Shown: positions 10,139 to 22,900, counted from the stretch's first letter. The stretch: 64,000 nucleotides of DNA from Rusavskia elegans (GCA_011316305.1 SAUG01000122.1:121218-185217); one strand, 5' to 3'. The notes: generated from the letters alone by a model not told the origin. Program-made: numbers and translations.

Positions 10139-11740
10139 ATGGGTCGCGAACGCCGTAGGTGGACCCGTGAAGAGGATTCACTACTTCGAGAGGCTGTCAG
10201 AAAGGGTCAGTAACGCTCTCAGTACTCGTTCCTGGTCATTCTATACTAGATCCCACGATCCGACAACATGTATCTGATGCAGAGTGAAGCTACTCGAGAA
10301 TCACGGCCATTGCTGTGGCGTGAACTAGCCAAAAGCGTGCCAGGACGAACGAACAAAGATTGTCGCCGGCGCTGGTGCAACATACTTTCCGATGGCACAG
10401 CCAAAGGTTCATGGACCGAATCTGAAGATGAAAGGCTTAGCAACGCTGTTCGAGAACATGGACATAAGTGGACCCGTGTTGCGGCTTCTGTGGGCACAAG
10501 GAATTCCGACCAGTGCTCAAGCCATTGGAGCCTATCTTTGAACCCAGACATTGATTATAGCGACTGGACGAGAATTGAGGTACCAATCATCACCAAGTAA
10601 GTATTGTGTGCTTGAGTGCATCCGCTTATCTCTTGCTAGGATGAAAAACTTCTCCAAGCAGTTCAAGACCATGGAACGAATTGGACAACGATCGCCTCTA
10701 CTGCACTCTCAAACAGGACCACACTTGCTCTGAAGAATCGGTACTCGGCTCTGCGGGCCAAGGTATTGCAAATCCGTGACACACCCAAATCCCAAGTGAA
10801 GTCAGCGGCGAGCGGCAATAATGCGAAAAGCCGCGCCAGGCGATCGGATGTTGATTCCCATGCTTCGGTACATACGATGACGCAAGAGGCCGATAATCAG
10901 AGTGATGAGGAGGATGAGGAGGATGAGGACGACGAAGAGGATGAAGAAGAGGAAGACGACAAGGTTTATATCGGGGGATCGACCATGAGCTTGGCAACGG
11001 AGGAACGTCCGATGGCTAGTTCAATGAGAACGCGGCGACGAGACCAGCATGATTCTTGCCCCTCTCCGCCAAAAGATATGCAGCAGGACATGGATCTCGA
11101 TTCGGCGGCTATGGAACTGTGGTTTCAGAACCCTTCCATGGCGGCTTCCACCGTTCTTCCTGGGTTGGCGCCGCACAACTATCAGGGAGGTGGCGCTCAT
11201 ACATCGGCTCTGAATGGTATGGAGCTTGATTTTGGTTCCTTACCCAATCCTGGGGTCTCATCAGATATATATCCAGATCAAGAGATGTATCGTCCCAGAG
11301 TCCCCGATCCTGGTATCCCTCAATCGAGCATGGCTGCAGGTTACCCAACACCTAATCCGATGCCGGATACTTGCATAAGTGGGGCGACTTATACCACGCA
11401 ATTAGGACATATTCTTCCAACAGCTATAGACCAAGACACGACCACGCAGCTACATGGTTCTGGATCTAGGCGCGAGTTGGCCAGTCAACAAGACAGTGAA
11501 CCTCTACAGCATCAGGGCATGACAAGCCAAGCACCTGCGACTCCTGACATGTCACCAGAAAGCTCTAAGCTGTCTCGAGTCACTCCACCGCCGCCACAAA
11601 GTAACTTCCCCTCTGAGAGTCTGCAGGGGCCCCTACACCAAGTATCTATTAATGCAGAATGCACTACGGATCAGCTCGGCAATCTAATGCGTACGCTGGT
11701 CGGGACTACGAGCAAGGTGGTGGTTAAAGTACACTCATGA
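10139..11740 (+). CDS. Three-repeat Myb/SANT DNA-binding protein
   Basis: Predicted nuclear DNA-binding protein of 488 aa. Exons proposed: 10139-10209, 10285-10579 and 10640-11740; the first intron's borders are the least certain. Three Myb/SANT repeats are seen: RRRWTREEDSLL...LLWRELAKSVPGR...RRRW, then GSWTESEDERL...HKWTRVAASVG...CSSHW, then, across intron 2, DWT...DEKLLQAV...TNWTTIAS...ALKNRY. The tryptophan spacing is canonical. After the repeats come a basic segment and a long acidic Asp/Glu run (about 10,902-10,960), then a low-complexity Pro/Ser/Gln-rich region and a hydrophobic conserved-looking tail. It lies between the O-methyltransferase and GMC genes, so it may be a second cluster regulator. 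Alternatively it is a general Myb factor that only borders the cluster. Confidence 0.85.
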
Positions 11741-13587
11741 ACGGCCTTCCAATAGCTGGTTTCTGGCCAGTACGAATTTATACGCCCCACGACTTTCATT
11801 TAGAAATTTCAGAGAGCGAGGTCTCTGTCTAAGTAATAAGATAGCTGATGAAAACGGCCCATCGTCGCGCTTCTTAAGATTATGATGTGGAGCAGGATGA
11901 CCGTTCAATCTTGATGTGAAGGGTCATGAAAGGGGCTCGTCCCATAAAAGTTGGGCGGGTTCACGATATGCTGTGCCCTGCAGCGTCGTTGTCGTGGGTG
12001 CCAGTCGAGGTATCGAATGCCCACCTGGCAGGCAACGATATGCCTTTCCAGATCATCAAGACCGCATAGGCTATATAGTCATATTGCTTTTGTGGTCCCA
12101 ATAGTAAATGCAGACTATGATGGCAGATGACTCGTATGGCGTGGACGGAATCTTACCGCCAGCAGCTGAGAAAGCACGACGCCTGATGAGTCGGGGCGAC
12201 GTCAGGCCTATCGAAAGCTGGTTCTCCCTGCGACCGATTTGGCATGCAGTACGCGTACTAGTGTAAGCTTACATCATACGACATAGAGGCAGGCGTCTGA
12301 GGCGGAAGTTCAGCTGCAGCTGTACGGAGCGTCGGAGAAGGGGTAACGATCGTTGTGACCAACACTGAGTCATATCACGTGATACAACCTCAGCAGCCGG
12401 CCGGGTGTCGCCCATTATTCTGTTAGTGCTGCAGATCAAGAACTAGCCAAAGTAAGGAAGAGTCGCCGCCAAGTGACTTCACAGGATAATCGAGATTCAG
12501 GCGGCTACTAAGTGATTCTACAGCTTCTGATTAGAGCACCTACATAGACTGAGGTGATACTAGAAGCCTCGGCTTGATCGGCAATGCTGCTTGCAGGCAC
12601 AGGGGTTCCGACATGCTTCCCCGGGAGCACTTGATCCCTTTGGATTGCACCTACTCCTTTCGGTATACACAACGGATCGTACACGCCTTCGGGATAACCC
12701 AGTCGCCCATCCTTTCCGGACTCCTTTTACCATATAGAGCTATGATCTTCAGTACTTGGCTGCCTTCGCTTACCAATACTGTTCCTGCGTCACAATAATG
12801 CCGGTGTACGCAGGCGATGAAACCGGTCAGCCCGAATTAACCGCGGTACGAAAGCATGTGAGTATCGGCAATTTTCCTCTCATGAAAGATGAATCTAGCT
12901 CAGTATATCGGAGAATTTCCAGTCTCGCGGAGCATTTTTAAGGTTCCTTGCAGATTTCCACGTGTGCAGCGCATACCCGTGAGGCTCCCCCACAGATATC
13001 TAACTTTTCACTGTTCTAAATAGCATAAGCTCCTAAGTCTCTCACATTCGAATTGGTCACACATCTATACGATCAAGCGACGGTAAGTCCCGTTCTCGTT
13101 TAACTTGCCAAATCAGAGGAGACCTATGTATATTACTGCTGCGAATCCCTCACCCACACACAAGATGGGGCCAATGTGCCGTTCAACGGCCTGACTGATC
13201 ATCAGCCTTGTTCCTAAGCCGAAAAGGATGATGCAACCCTACCTCGCTCCCCGAAGCACCGTCGCTCGTTATAAGGCTCCCAAGTTGGATCCCTGCTCAA
13301 TGGGATCCTCCCGTGTGGCGATCGTCAGGCACCATCTGGCTGAAGCAAGATGAGAGCTCTTCCTTCAACGCCGCAATGGATCCAAGTGAAGAGCTTCCAG
13401 TAGTCGGTCGCTGATGTGGAATCAACGTGTGAGGTTCTGATTGTACGAAAAAGAGGCACAAGGAATCGAAGGGTCCGCAATTAACTTGTCCTATAAAGCA
13501 GCAGCCGTCTCACCATGGCTGATATCATCTTACACTCTACATCTGCTGTGCATAGCAATTTCATTACTACAAGATCGGTCATCTATC
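11741..13587. other. Gene-free interval with GMC gene promoter at its right end
   Basis: About 1.85 kb with no convincing gene. A frame at 11916-12104 contains the string VVVVGASRGI, reminiscent of an SDR cofactor motif, but nothing follows that fits the family. A 52-codon ATG frame at about 12112-12270 is unsupported. A TATA-like CCTATAAAGC at 13489-13498 lies about 90 bp before the GMC start codon and is the probable core promoter. Confidence 0.5.
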
Positions 13588-15565
13588 ATGGGTTTGATTG
13601 CAAATCGCGCCAGCTTGAGAGCGCTCCTGATCTGGCAATTGTATGCAAGTCACTTCATCAGCATAGCCAGTGGTCTAGCCATTTCCAGGACCGGCAATAA
13701 CACTTTTGACTATGTGATCGTGGGAGGAGGTAACGCTGGCCTCACCATAGCATCTCGTCTTTCAGAGCAGCCTTCGGTGCGAGTTGCTGTCATCGAAGCT
13801 GGGGATTACTATGAGTCTACCTCTGGAAACTTCAGCGGCATCCCTGCGAACGATGTCTATTACAATGGCAAAGATCCCAGGGACACCAATCCCCTGTTGG
13901 ACTGGAGCTTCACCACGACCCCTCAACAGGGTGTCAACAATGAAGTCGTGCACTACGCGCGAGGGAAGACGGTATGTATCACCGATCAGGTGTTCTAGAT
14001 CAAAGCTTTCGATCTGAGGCTAATGTGTATCAGCTTGGCGGGTGCACCGCCCTGAACTATATGGGCTATCAGCGAACTACAGAGGGTGCTCTTCAGCAGT
14101 GGGCAGAAAAGGTTGGGGATTCATCATGGTCCTATGACAGTGTGTCGCCATACTATTCCAAAAGTATAAGTTTCACGCCACCAGACATGAGTAAGAGGAT
14201 TGCAAACGCTACTCCTGACTATGACATTACAACTCTTGGGACCAACGGGCCGCTGAAGATTGCATACCCAAATTACGCCCAGGCTATCAGTACTTGGTTC
14301 TCAAAGGCAATGAGCTCAGTCGGTATTGCACCAGTCGATGGATTTACGACAGGTGCCCTCAATGGCTCTGCCTTCCTTGTCAGCGCAATAAACCACACTG
14401 ACGGTCATCGGGACTCTTCCGAAACAGCTTTCCTACGCCCGTATCTTGGTCGGCCGAACTTGGTCGTCTTCGCCAACACTCTGGCGGAGAAAATTTCATT
14501 CAATGGGAACACGGCCACAGGTGTCCAAGTGGTTTCTGGGAATTCGACAACCCCATTCAAAATATCAGCGTCCAAAGAAGTCATTGTATCTGCGGGCACG
14601 ATGCAATCTCCACAACTCTTACAGGTGTCTGGTGTTGGACCTGCCGCGCTGCTTAATCAACATGGAATCAAGGTCGTCAGTGATCGTGCAGGTGTCGGCC
14701 ACGGCATGCAAGATCATACATTCTATGGCATCAGCTACCGTGTCAACGTGCAGACAGGGACGTCTCTCAGCTACGGCGACAACTTGCAAAAGGCAATTGT
14801 GGAGTTTGATACCGAACAGGCTGGTATCCTATCCAGTCCAGGGGGGGATTTTGGAGCATATGAGAAGATTCCTCAGAATCTGAGATCTAACTTCTCCAAA
14901 AATGCTCAACAAGGTACGTCTCAAATAATTCAATCATTTTCATTTGGGTTACATCTGGGCTCATATGAAACTCCCTAGACCTCGCCGCTCTGCCCGCTGA
15001 TTGGCCCGAGCTTGAGTATTTCTCTCTTCCGGGTTACGTCGGGGATTTCCAGAACCCCACTGCGGAAGGAATCGTGGATGGCTACCAATACGCAACTCTC
15101 ATGGCCGTCAACATCGCGCCCATGTCGCGGGGCAACATCTCCATATCATCGAACTCTATGCACAGCCAGCCCCTTATCAATCCCAACTGGTTCACCAACT
15201 CAACTGACGTTGAAACCGTCATCGCAGGGTTCAAGCGCTTGAGGAACATATTTGAGAATCCGGCTATGCAAGGTGTTACCATCGGCCCGGAATACTACCC
15301 TGGTAAGAACGTGACGTCCGATGCACAAATTCTGCAATACATCAAGAAGGCGTTCAACACGATGTACCATGCCTCGTGCACGAATAAAATGGGCAAGGAG
15401 GATGACGAGTATGCCGTTGTGGATCCTAAAGGGCGAGTTTATGGGACTAAGAATTTGAGGGTGGCGGACGCATCTGTATTCCCTTTTCTACCACCAGGGC
15501 TGCCGATGGGGACGGTGTACATGGTTGCGGAGAAAATTGCGGACGACATCAAACAGGGAATTTAA
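13588..15565 (+). CDS. GMC-family FAD oxidoreductase, probably secreted
   Basis: Glucose-methanol-choline flavoprotein of 616 aa; exons 13588-13971, 14034-14913 and 14979-15565, all GT..AG, in frame. The frame extends to 13441 only through a TTG; the first ATG gives a hydrophobic N-terminus of about 30 residues that looks like a signal peptide. Motifs: dinucleotide-binding VIVGGGNAG (residues about 43-51), IEAG (69-72), the FAD-attachment region GGCTALNYMGY (130-140), the second GMC signature SAGTMQSPQLLQVSGVGP, the active-site-side YHASCTNKMG with His552, and RVADASVFP. The second catalytic position, normally His or Asn in GHPQ-like tails, is Leu596 (GLPMGTVYM). It could oxidise an alcohol or catalyse non-oxidative ring closure, as versicolorin B synthase (a GMC homologue) does; this is inference. 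Confidence 0.94.
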
Positions 15566-15794
15566 GGACATCTCTGTATGCTGGGATGCTATATAGAATT
15601 ATGGGGGTCAGCACTGACAGGAGAAGATGTAAGATGATGTACGAAAAGATGTAGCAAGAGTAGATGGCATGAGAGAAACTACAGTCATATGTAGGAAGAT
15701 ACCGAGATAGATGGAGGCGCTGGCGCCCTTAGAAATCTTCCCTCTCCTGCTCAATATACACCCTCAGAATGATGAGTTCTAGTGACCCTGGTTG

Positions 15795-15808
15795 CGCTCG
15801 CGCGAGCG
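15795..15808. repeat. Perfect 14-bp GC palindrome
   Basis: CGCTCGCGCGAGCG is self-complementary over its whole length. It lies 230 bp after the GMC stop codon. Function unknown; it may be chance. Confidence 0.6.
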
Positions 15809-15913
15809 AAGCTGTGTGCTGCACCTGAACGTCAAACATTTATCCCACCGTCTTAGCAGGGCATGCAATCGAGGCGGTCTATCCGTATTGAGGCCTTGAA
15901 CGCCCGCTTTACC

Positions 15914-15929
15914 GAGACCCGAGGGTCTC
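15914..15929. repeat. Short hairpin, 7-bp arms, 2-base centre
   Basis: GAGACCC-GA-GGGTCTC, a compact inverted repeat about 240 bp before the AT-rich boundary. No function is evident. Confidence 0.6.
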
Positions 15930-16224
15930 TCGATTCCTAGCACAACCTCCCGCATCCCGCCGCCTGCCCCCTTTTTGGATCTGCTCTAGCTAGGTCAAAT
16001 ATTGCGAATTTGGCACACCTTTTTTGGTCAGACTAAATACTAGCGTTCCAGAGGTAATGTTGTTGAATCTATACTCAGCTTCTGGACGGTTCGGAAGTAT
16101 AATAGTAGCTACGACTGTCACTACCGAAAACAACATACTCTAGAATAACATCAACGGATCCTGAAAGCCTGCATAGAGGTTATTAAAGTATAGTAGAGAT
16201 GCAATTGAGCAGATATATAATAAC

Positions 16225-16400
16225 CAATAGTATTAGATTACTAATTACGGAAAACTTCGGATATATCTAATTAGATATAGCGTAGTTTCAACGAATTCTA
16301 CTTTTTCTTTATTTTTTTTTCTATAAATCGTTTTTATATATCTATAATTAACTATTTATTTACTATTATATTTATATTTCAAATTATAAATACGATATAG
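16225..16400. mobile_element. LTR-like fragment at the block edge
   Basis: This stretch resembles 44,365-44,530: both contain a GATATAGCGTAGTTTCAACG-like core followed by a T-rich run. It is probably a piece of a Copia-type LTR that opens the first retrotransposon relic. Exact ends are not resolvable by eye. Confidence 0.4.
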
Positions 16401-19400
16401 TATTTTATTTTACGACTACTATTTTTATTAGATAAATAATCTTTAAAAAAAAAACGATTTCTTTTAAAAATCGATTTACTATAATTTGCTTAGGCGGATT
16501 CTATTATTAAAAATTTACTTTAATCTATAAATTTATCTACGTTAGTAGTTAAAGAAATAAAATCTTCGACTATTATTTCTAGTAGTTAGTAAAAAGCTTT
16601 CGAAAGTTTTATACGAAAACGGTTTAAAAGAAAATCTTTTTATTTAAATAATCTTTTTTTAATATTTTTTACATTTATTAATATGTTATCAATATAAGTA
16701 AACGCGAAGTTAAATTACTTTTATCTGAAAATTAAAACTAATAGTTCGTATATATTAATACTAAAGTAATAAATTTACTCCTTAAATTTTTTATTAATTT
16801 TTTAAAAGATAAAAAGTTTTTATATTATATAAAGTCTATAGAATATAGATACGTTCTACTTTCGATAAATATTTCTATTAAAGTTAAAATAGAAGCTAGA
16901 TAAAATTAAAAAGACGTAAAAAAAATTATAAAGAAAAATACTCGTACTAGAAATACTAGAACGAATTTTTTACTAAAATAATCGTATATATCTATAATAA
17001 AATAACTACTAGTAATATTATCTTTATTTAAAATATCGATGTTTATTTCTATAATATTTACTATATATTTAACGCTAAATTAAACTTGACGGACCTAATA
17101 TAAATATTAGAAATCGAACGGTTTTATAAAAAATTTTTAACGAATTCTATTCCTGAATAAATTTATAAAATATAGTTTTATAACTTTATTTGAAAGTATT
17201 AGAATATTGATAATTATAAAATAGTAGATATTAAAATATATAGGCGAATATACTAAGATTTTCTTTTTACTATTTTAGATTTTATATAAAATTCTATTCG
17301 ATAATATTAATAGTTATAAAATTTTATATTTTCAATTTATAAAAAAATTATACTAATAAATAACACTGAATATAATTGTATATACGGCAATATATTTTTA
17401 TATTTTCGCTACGGAAGAAAGTTTTTCTAGTAATAATAATAATAAAAATAAAAGTAAAAAAAAAATGAAATTTTTTGTTTCGAAATTAATATTCTATACT
17501 ACGGCTATATATTTCCAACTCTAGATCAATTCGGCGAATACTAGATTCTATATAATTATATCGATTTTAAATATCTAAAATAATCATTAGAGTAAAATTT
17601 AAATAAATACTATAAAAGATATAAATAATAAATTCGATATCGATATTAATAGAAAGAGTAAATATAAAATAAAGATTAATAGATTAATTAAATCTGTTAA
17701 ACAGCAATAATAAAATAAAATAAATACTTTTTCGATAAATGATAATAGTAGAAAATGGTATATTTATTATATTTTTTTTAAAACTTCGTTATAGATTTCT
17801 ATAATCGATTATATTAGATATTCGATAGGGTTTTAGTATTTGATATCTAAAATAATATAAAAGTCTATTATTATATTCGCGAAAAAGATTATCTAGATGG
17901 TTTATATACAGTCTTCGGTAGAAAATCTATAGTAATTATTATCTATAGCTAAATATCTATTACCGATGATTATTTTAAAAATAGAAAATAGATTATAATA
18001 AAAAATATCGTCTATATTCTAAAATTTATAAAATATATTTCTTCGAATTTTATTTTAAAGATAAATGTAAATATTTCTACGATAATAAAAGGGGTCGTAT
18101 ATATTAAATAGAATAAATAATCTTTATATTAAAAGGATTAGAAATTATTATATTTTGAAAAACAATATAAAAAGTTATAGAAATATAGTACTAGTAATAT
18201 ATACTATTCTAATCGTTAAAATTGATATAAAACGTTAATAATATTATCTATTTATTTATATTTCTAATAAAACTATATAATATCGTTTATATTGAATTGA
18301 AAAAACTAAAATTACGAATAGTACTAAAATATCTATAACCTGTAGCTATAATATCTATATTAAATCTAATGATTTTATTAATTTATTTTTTTATTTATAT
18401 TATAAATTAGAAAATTGGAATAAATATTTCTATTATACTATCTATAGTTTAATATTTCTACTAGTTTATTTTACTAAAAATACATTTATTAAATATATTA
18501 TCTATATTAAAAAAAACTTTTGTAAAATATTTATATATTATATCAAAATCGAAACGATTTACTATATCAAGAAAATAACTAAAATGATTTTAATACGCTA
18601 TAATTTTAAAGTCGTTTTCTTTAAATAAAATAAAAAAAGAACGTTATTAAATAAAAAATTTAAAGATTTTCTATTAAAATTCGATATTATTTAGAACTTT
18701 TATAAACGTCAGCGATATTTTAATATAATAAATAATCGGAATATTTAAATTTTGTCTATATTATAAAAGTAAAGATATCAACTATTATTTTTAACTTATC
18801 CGAATATCTATTTATTTAAATTATTAAAACTGTCGCCGTAATAATAAATGAAACTTTAAAAAAAATCCGAATAGAAAATAAATTATAAATTTTTAGCGAT
18901 AATTATTTCTATTTTAATTATTTATATATATAGATCTAAAATCTATTTATTAAATAATTATCTTTCGAATAAAAATCGATTATTTTTGGTTTTCTATTAG
19001 AATATAAAACTAATAATATCTTTTATATTCAGATTTTTTATTAGCGAAAAATAATTATAATTTGGAATATTAAATTCGAGATAATCTTGTTTTTATTTTT
19101 CTAAAGAAATTATCTATTATTTAATATATAGATTTCTAAAAAGAATTCTAAATATTACTAATAGCGACGAAGATAAAATAATCAATAATTATAAACCCGT
19201 AGAACGAAATTAAAAGTAATCTACGAAAAAACTAAATAGTAAAAAAAAAAAAAAAAAAAAAAAACTTTCTATTTTCTCTAATCCTTCTATTATAGAAAGT
19301 TATAATTTATTTACCGTCGAAAGCGATAATATATTTTAAAGTTTAGATAATAGAATGGTAGTTTCAATTGTATATAATTTCAACGATACGTATTTCGAAC

Positions 19401-19790
19401 GTAAAAATAACTTCTATAACGCTGCCGAGTAAATAATATCTAAATCTAAAAAGTCTCGATTTCGCCGCGAGATAAAAGAAGATAATATTACTTCTAAAGA
19501 AATATTATATCGTCGGAAAATAACTAAACGAAATAAAATAATTATAAAAAAAAACGGAAAAAAAGGAAAAAAGCGTACGTAATAATACTATAGTAAATAA
19601 ATAGTAAAAAACTAAAGATTTTTTAATTTAGCGATAAATATATATATTACTATTCGATCGTTTTATAAAAAAAACTCCCCGTTATTATAGAATTTTGAAT
19701 CTTTTTTACTAGATAGAAAATATTATCGGGATCAATTTCTAGCGGAACTAAAATACTAGTAAAATATATTATAATATCTATTTTTAAAAT
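16400..19790 (+). mobile_element. Copia-type retrotransposon relic 1 (truncated)
   Basis: Read on the plus strand through stop codons, about 18,600-18,860 follows the Copia integrase end: a KFKDFLLKFDII segment, then a degraded form of the usual 'PYxPxQNGxAERLNRT...LPxYLWP' region (here LTYPNIYLFK). About 18,880-19,050 then matches the post-integrase part (NYKFLA...RSKIYLLNNYLSNK). A run of 24 A lies at 19,241-19,264. No reverse transcriptase was recognised before the element is cut off near 19,790. Family assignment rests on motif order only. Confidence 0.6.
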
Positions 19791-19798
19791 ACTTTTTG

Positions 19799-19918
19799 GT
19801 CTAGATGGCGCAGTGGCAACGCTGCGTGATCTGGCGGTTTAACAGATCTAGCGCTCTATTTCGGAAATAACGGAATCAATCCGGCGGATCGGAGATTCGA
19901 ATTCTTCGAAGATTAATC
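19799..19918 (+). pseudogene. tRNA-like sequence with A and B boxes
   Basis: GGTCTAGATGGCGCAGTGG looks like a tRNA 5' end with an A box. About 80 bp later GGAGATTCGAATTCTTC forms a perfect five-pair T arm with a TTCGAAT loop (B box). GATCTG...CAGATC between them makes a hairpin. The acceptor ends do not pair well, so it could be a decayed intron-containing tRNA gene or the head of a tRNA-derived SINE. It is clearly less AT-rich than its surroundings and lies just before hAT copy A. Confidence 0.4.
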
Positions 19919-19946
19919 TAATATTTAAGTTTTTTCTAATCGATTA

Positions 19947-22900
19947 TAGACTGGCCGGTTCAAATCAAGTTTCCGTCGAACCGTCGGGTATTCGATCCGG
20001 TTTTAGTAATCCGATCCGAATTCGACCTACTAAACGGTCGGGTTAGATTATAGATTCTAATCCGACTTTCGGGTCGAGTTATAGATTTTAACTCGAAAAT
20101 CTAATCCGAAAATCTAATCCGACCCGACTTATAATTATATTTAATAGTTAAATATAAAAGTAATTACGGGTAATATAAAATAGTAATATCTTCTATTTAA
20201 TACTAGCTTATATAATAATTACCTATAAATACTAGTTTATATACTAGTACTATATAAATAGTATTATTATTTTTTAAATAATTCTATAGATATATATCTT
20301 TCTTCTAGAACTTTTAATTTTTTAAAACTTATTATTAACTAGCTATTATTATATCCCGGACTATATTTCTAGATTCTATATTAACCTTTTAATAAACTAG
20401 GCGTCTTTCTACTAAATAGTAATATATTTAATATAGATTATAGCTAGTTAATAATCTATAAAAAATAAATATAGTTAGATATATATAATAATATAGTAAA
20501 ATAATATATTTATTTATTAGAAAAATAACTATATATATTTCTATTATATTCTATAAAGCTACTAACGCTATATTTTATATTCTATTAATTCCTTTATTTA
20601 TATATATAGTAGTAATATCGGTAAAAATTTCGCGATATAGTTTAATAAAAAGTACTTTAGAAATAAAAGGTTTAAAGCCTTTCTAATATCTATAAATTTC
20701 TTAAAATATAATAGTTCCCGGCTTCTATTTATATTTTTTTTAATAGATTATTAGCTAGACTATTTAGAATATATTATTCTAGAATATTACTAGTACTATA
20801 ATACTATAAGATTTCTTTTTTTTTTTTTATATCTTTTCTAATTCTATTTTCTTAAATCTTTACTATACTTTTATAGATCGGAATTAATTTTTTATCTAAA
20901 ATAGTTTTAATATTAATATATAATTAATTATATTACCTTAATATATTACTTCTATTTAGATTTAAATATACTATATATTATATTACGATAAATAAAAAAA
21001 ACGAAAGATTAATAATAAAATAAAATATAATACGGTATAATATATAGTATATTAATATTTTATTATAGTAGTTAATTATTAAAGTATATAAAATTAGAAA
21101 TAAAATAAAAGTAATTATCGGCTATATTATAACTAGAAAGTTAGAGTTCTAACCGAGTCTATATATTTTTATAAACTTCTAATATATTCTATTATTATAA
21201 TATATTAAGTCTTTAAATAATTCTATAGTAACTAATTATATTATTCTACTATATTACTTTATATACTATCTACTATATCTAAATTAAAATTACTATCTAT
21301 AAAATCTAAATTAGTTATAAGCTATAAATATAGTAAAAAGTAATCTAATATCGAATATAAATTTTATAAAAAATAGAGTATAGACTATATTATAATATAT
21401 TAATACCTTAAAAAATTAAAGAAATAGATTTCTAGAAAAGCGTAGATATAGGGACGAAAGCTCTATTAAAATAGAATACTAGAAATTAAAAAATAGACTA
21501 TAGAATCGAAAAAGAAATCTATAGTAATATAATAAAATAATATATATTATACTAAGTACTAATCTATATATAATATTATATTATAAAAATAATCTATATA
21601 TTAAAACTTTTATAGAAACTATAGAAGAAACGATAACTATTAAATAGATAAAGTAGAAGTAGAATAAAGTAATATATTAGAATAAAATATTAAATATAAA
21701 TAGAGCTATCTAATATAGAAATAATTATTTTTAATATTTTTTCTAGTCTAATATAGCTGTTAATAGTCCGAATAAAATAATTTTAATAAAGTATATAGCT
21801 CTAATTATTAACTTTATCTAGTAATAAATTATCTATTATACCGGCCTTTAAAAATTTTAGTCTACTAGAATTTTAGACCTTTTAGAAAAATAGATAGCGT
21901 TTACTAAAGAATTTAGTTATAGCGGAAATACGGCTAATAAATATATTAAATCTTTTTATAAAAAAAAAAATAAAAATAGTAATAATATTATTAAAGTTAA
22001 TAAAAAAGATTAGATAATAGGAACGTATTCTTCTATATAAAATAATACTAAATTTAGAAATGATAAAAATTTAGTTAAAAATATTAATTTTAATAAATAG
22101 GATAAAGATATAGAAAAAGATAAAGATATAGATAAAAATATAAATAAAAATAAAAATAAAAATAAAAATAAAAATAAAAATAAAAATAAAAATAAAAATA
22201 AAGATAAAGATAAAAATATAAAAGAAAATATTAAACTATTTAAATAATTATATAAATCGAGGAATAATAGTTTAGAAATAATATATTATCTATATATATT
22301 ACTATACTAATACTAAATAAGAAATATACTAGGCTAATCTATCTAATATATTTTTAAAATTCTTTTTAAATAGATTTCTTTCTAGAAATATAATACTATT
22401 TTCTATTTCTACCCGATTAAATATATTCTATAGCTTTTTTAATACTTTATTAGAATCTAAGTCTATAGTATAATTATCGTATTTAATTATTATTATCTAT
22501 TCTATATACTATAGAGTTATTTAGACTCGATCCTATTAATAAACTTTTCTAATAAAACTAAAAGTCTATTTAATTCCGACTAAAGATATTAGATAGAAAA
22601 AAATATTATAAACTATTTATACTAATTTTAAAAAATTTAAAATATTATTTTTTTAAAATATCTAATTTAGATTATTTTCGGTAGTATTAGCGCGAAAGTA
22701 TTAATTAGCTTCGGAAATAGATATTTAAAGATACTAGAACTATAAAAAAAGACTATTTAAAGTAGTTATAGTAGGCTATTAACTAATTAATATATTTTTA
22801 ATATATTACTATTATATATTACTTTATTTTTCTTTCTATAACAGGCTCTATAATTTAGTAGATTAATAGGAGCCTTATAATATTTATTAAAGTACTCTTT

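Larger units (their letters stand above)
15566..16170. other. Transition from gene region to AT-rich block
   Basis: No gene seen. Composition is balanced up to about 16,050 and then falls quickly to the TpA-rich pattern. It includes the GMC 3' UTR and two short palindromes. Confidence 0.6.

Noticed and set aside
12112..12270. 52-codon ATG frame
   Set aside because: Short, no recognisable family, and no supporting signals; listed only as gene-free DNA.
13441..13587. Longer N-terminus of the GMC protein
   Set aside because: It starts at TTG, includes the probable TATA box, and would bury the signal peptide.
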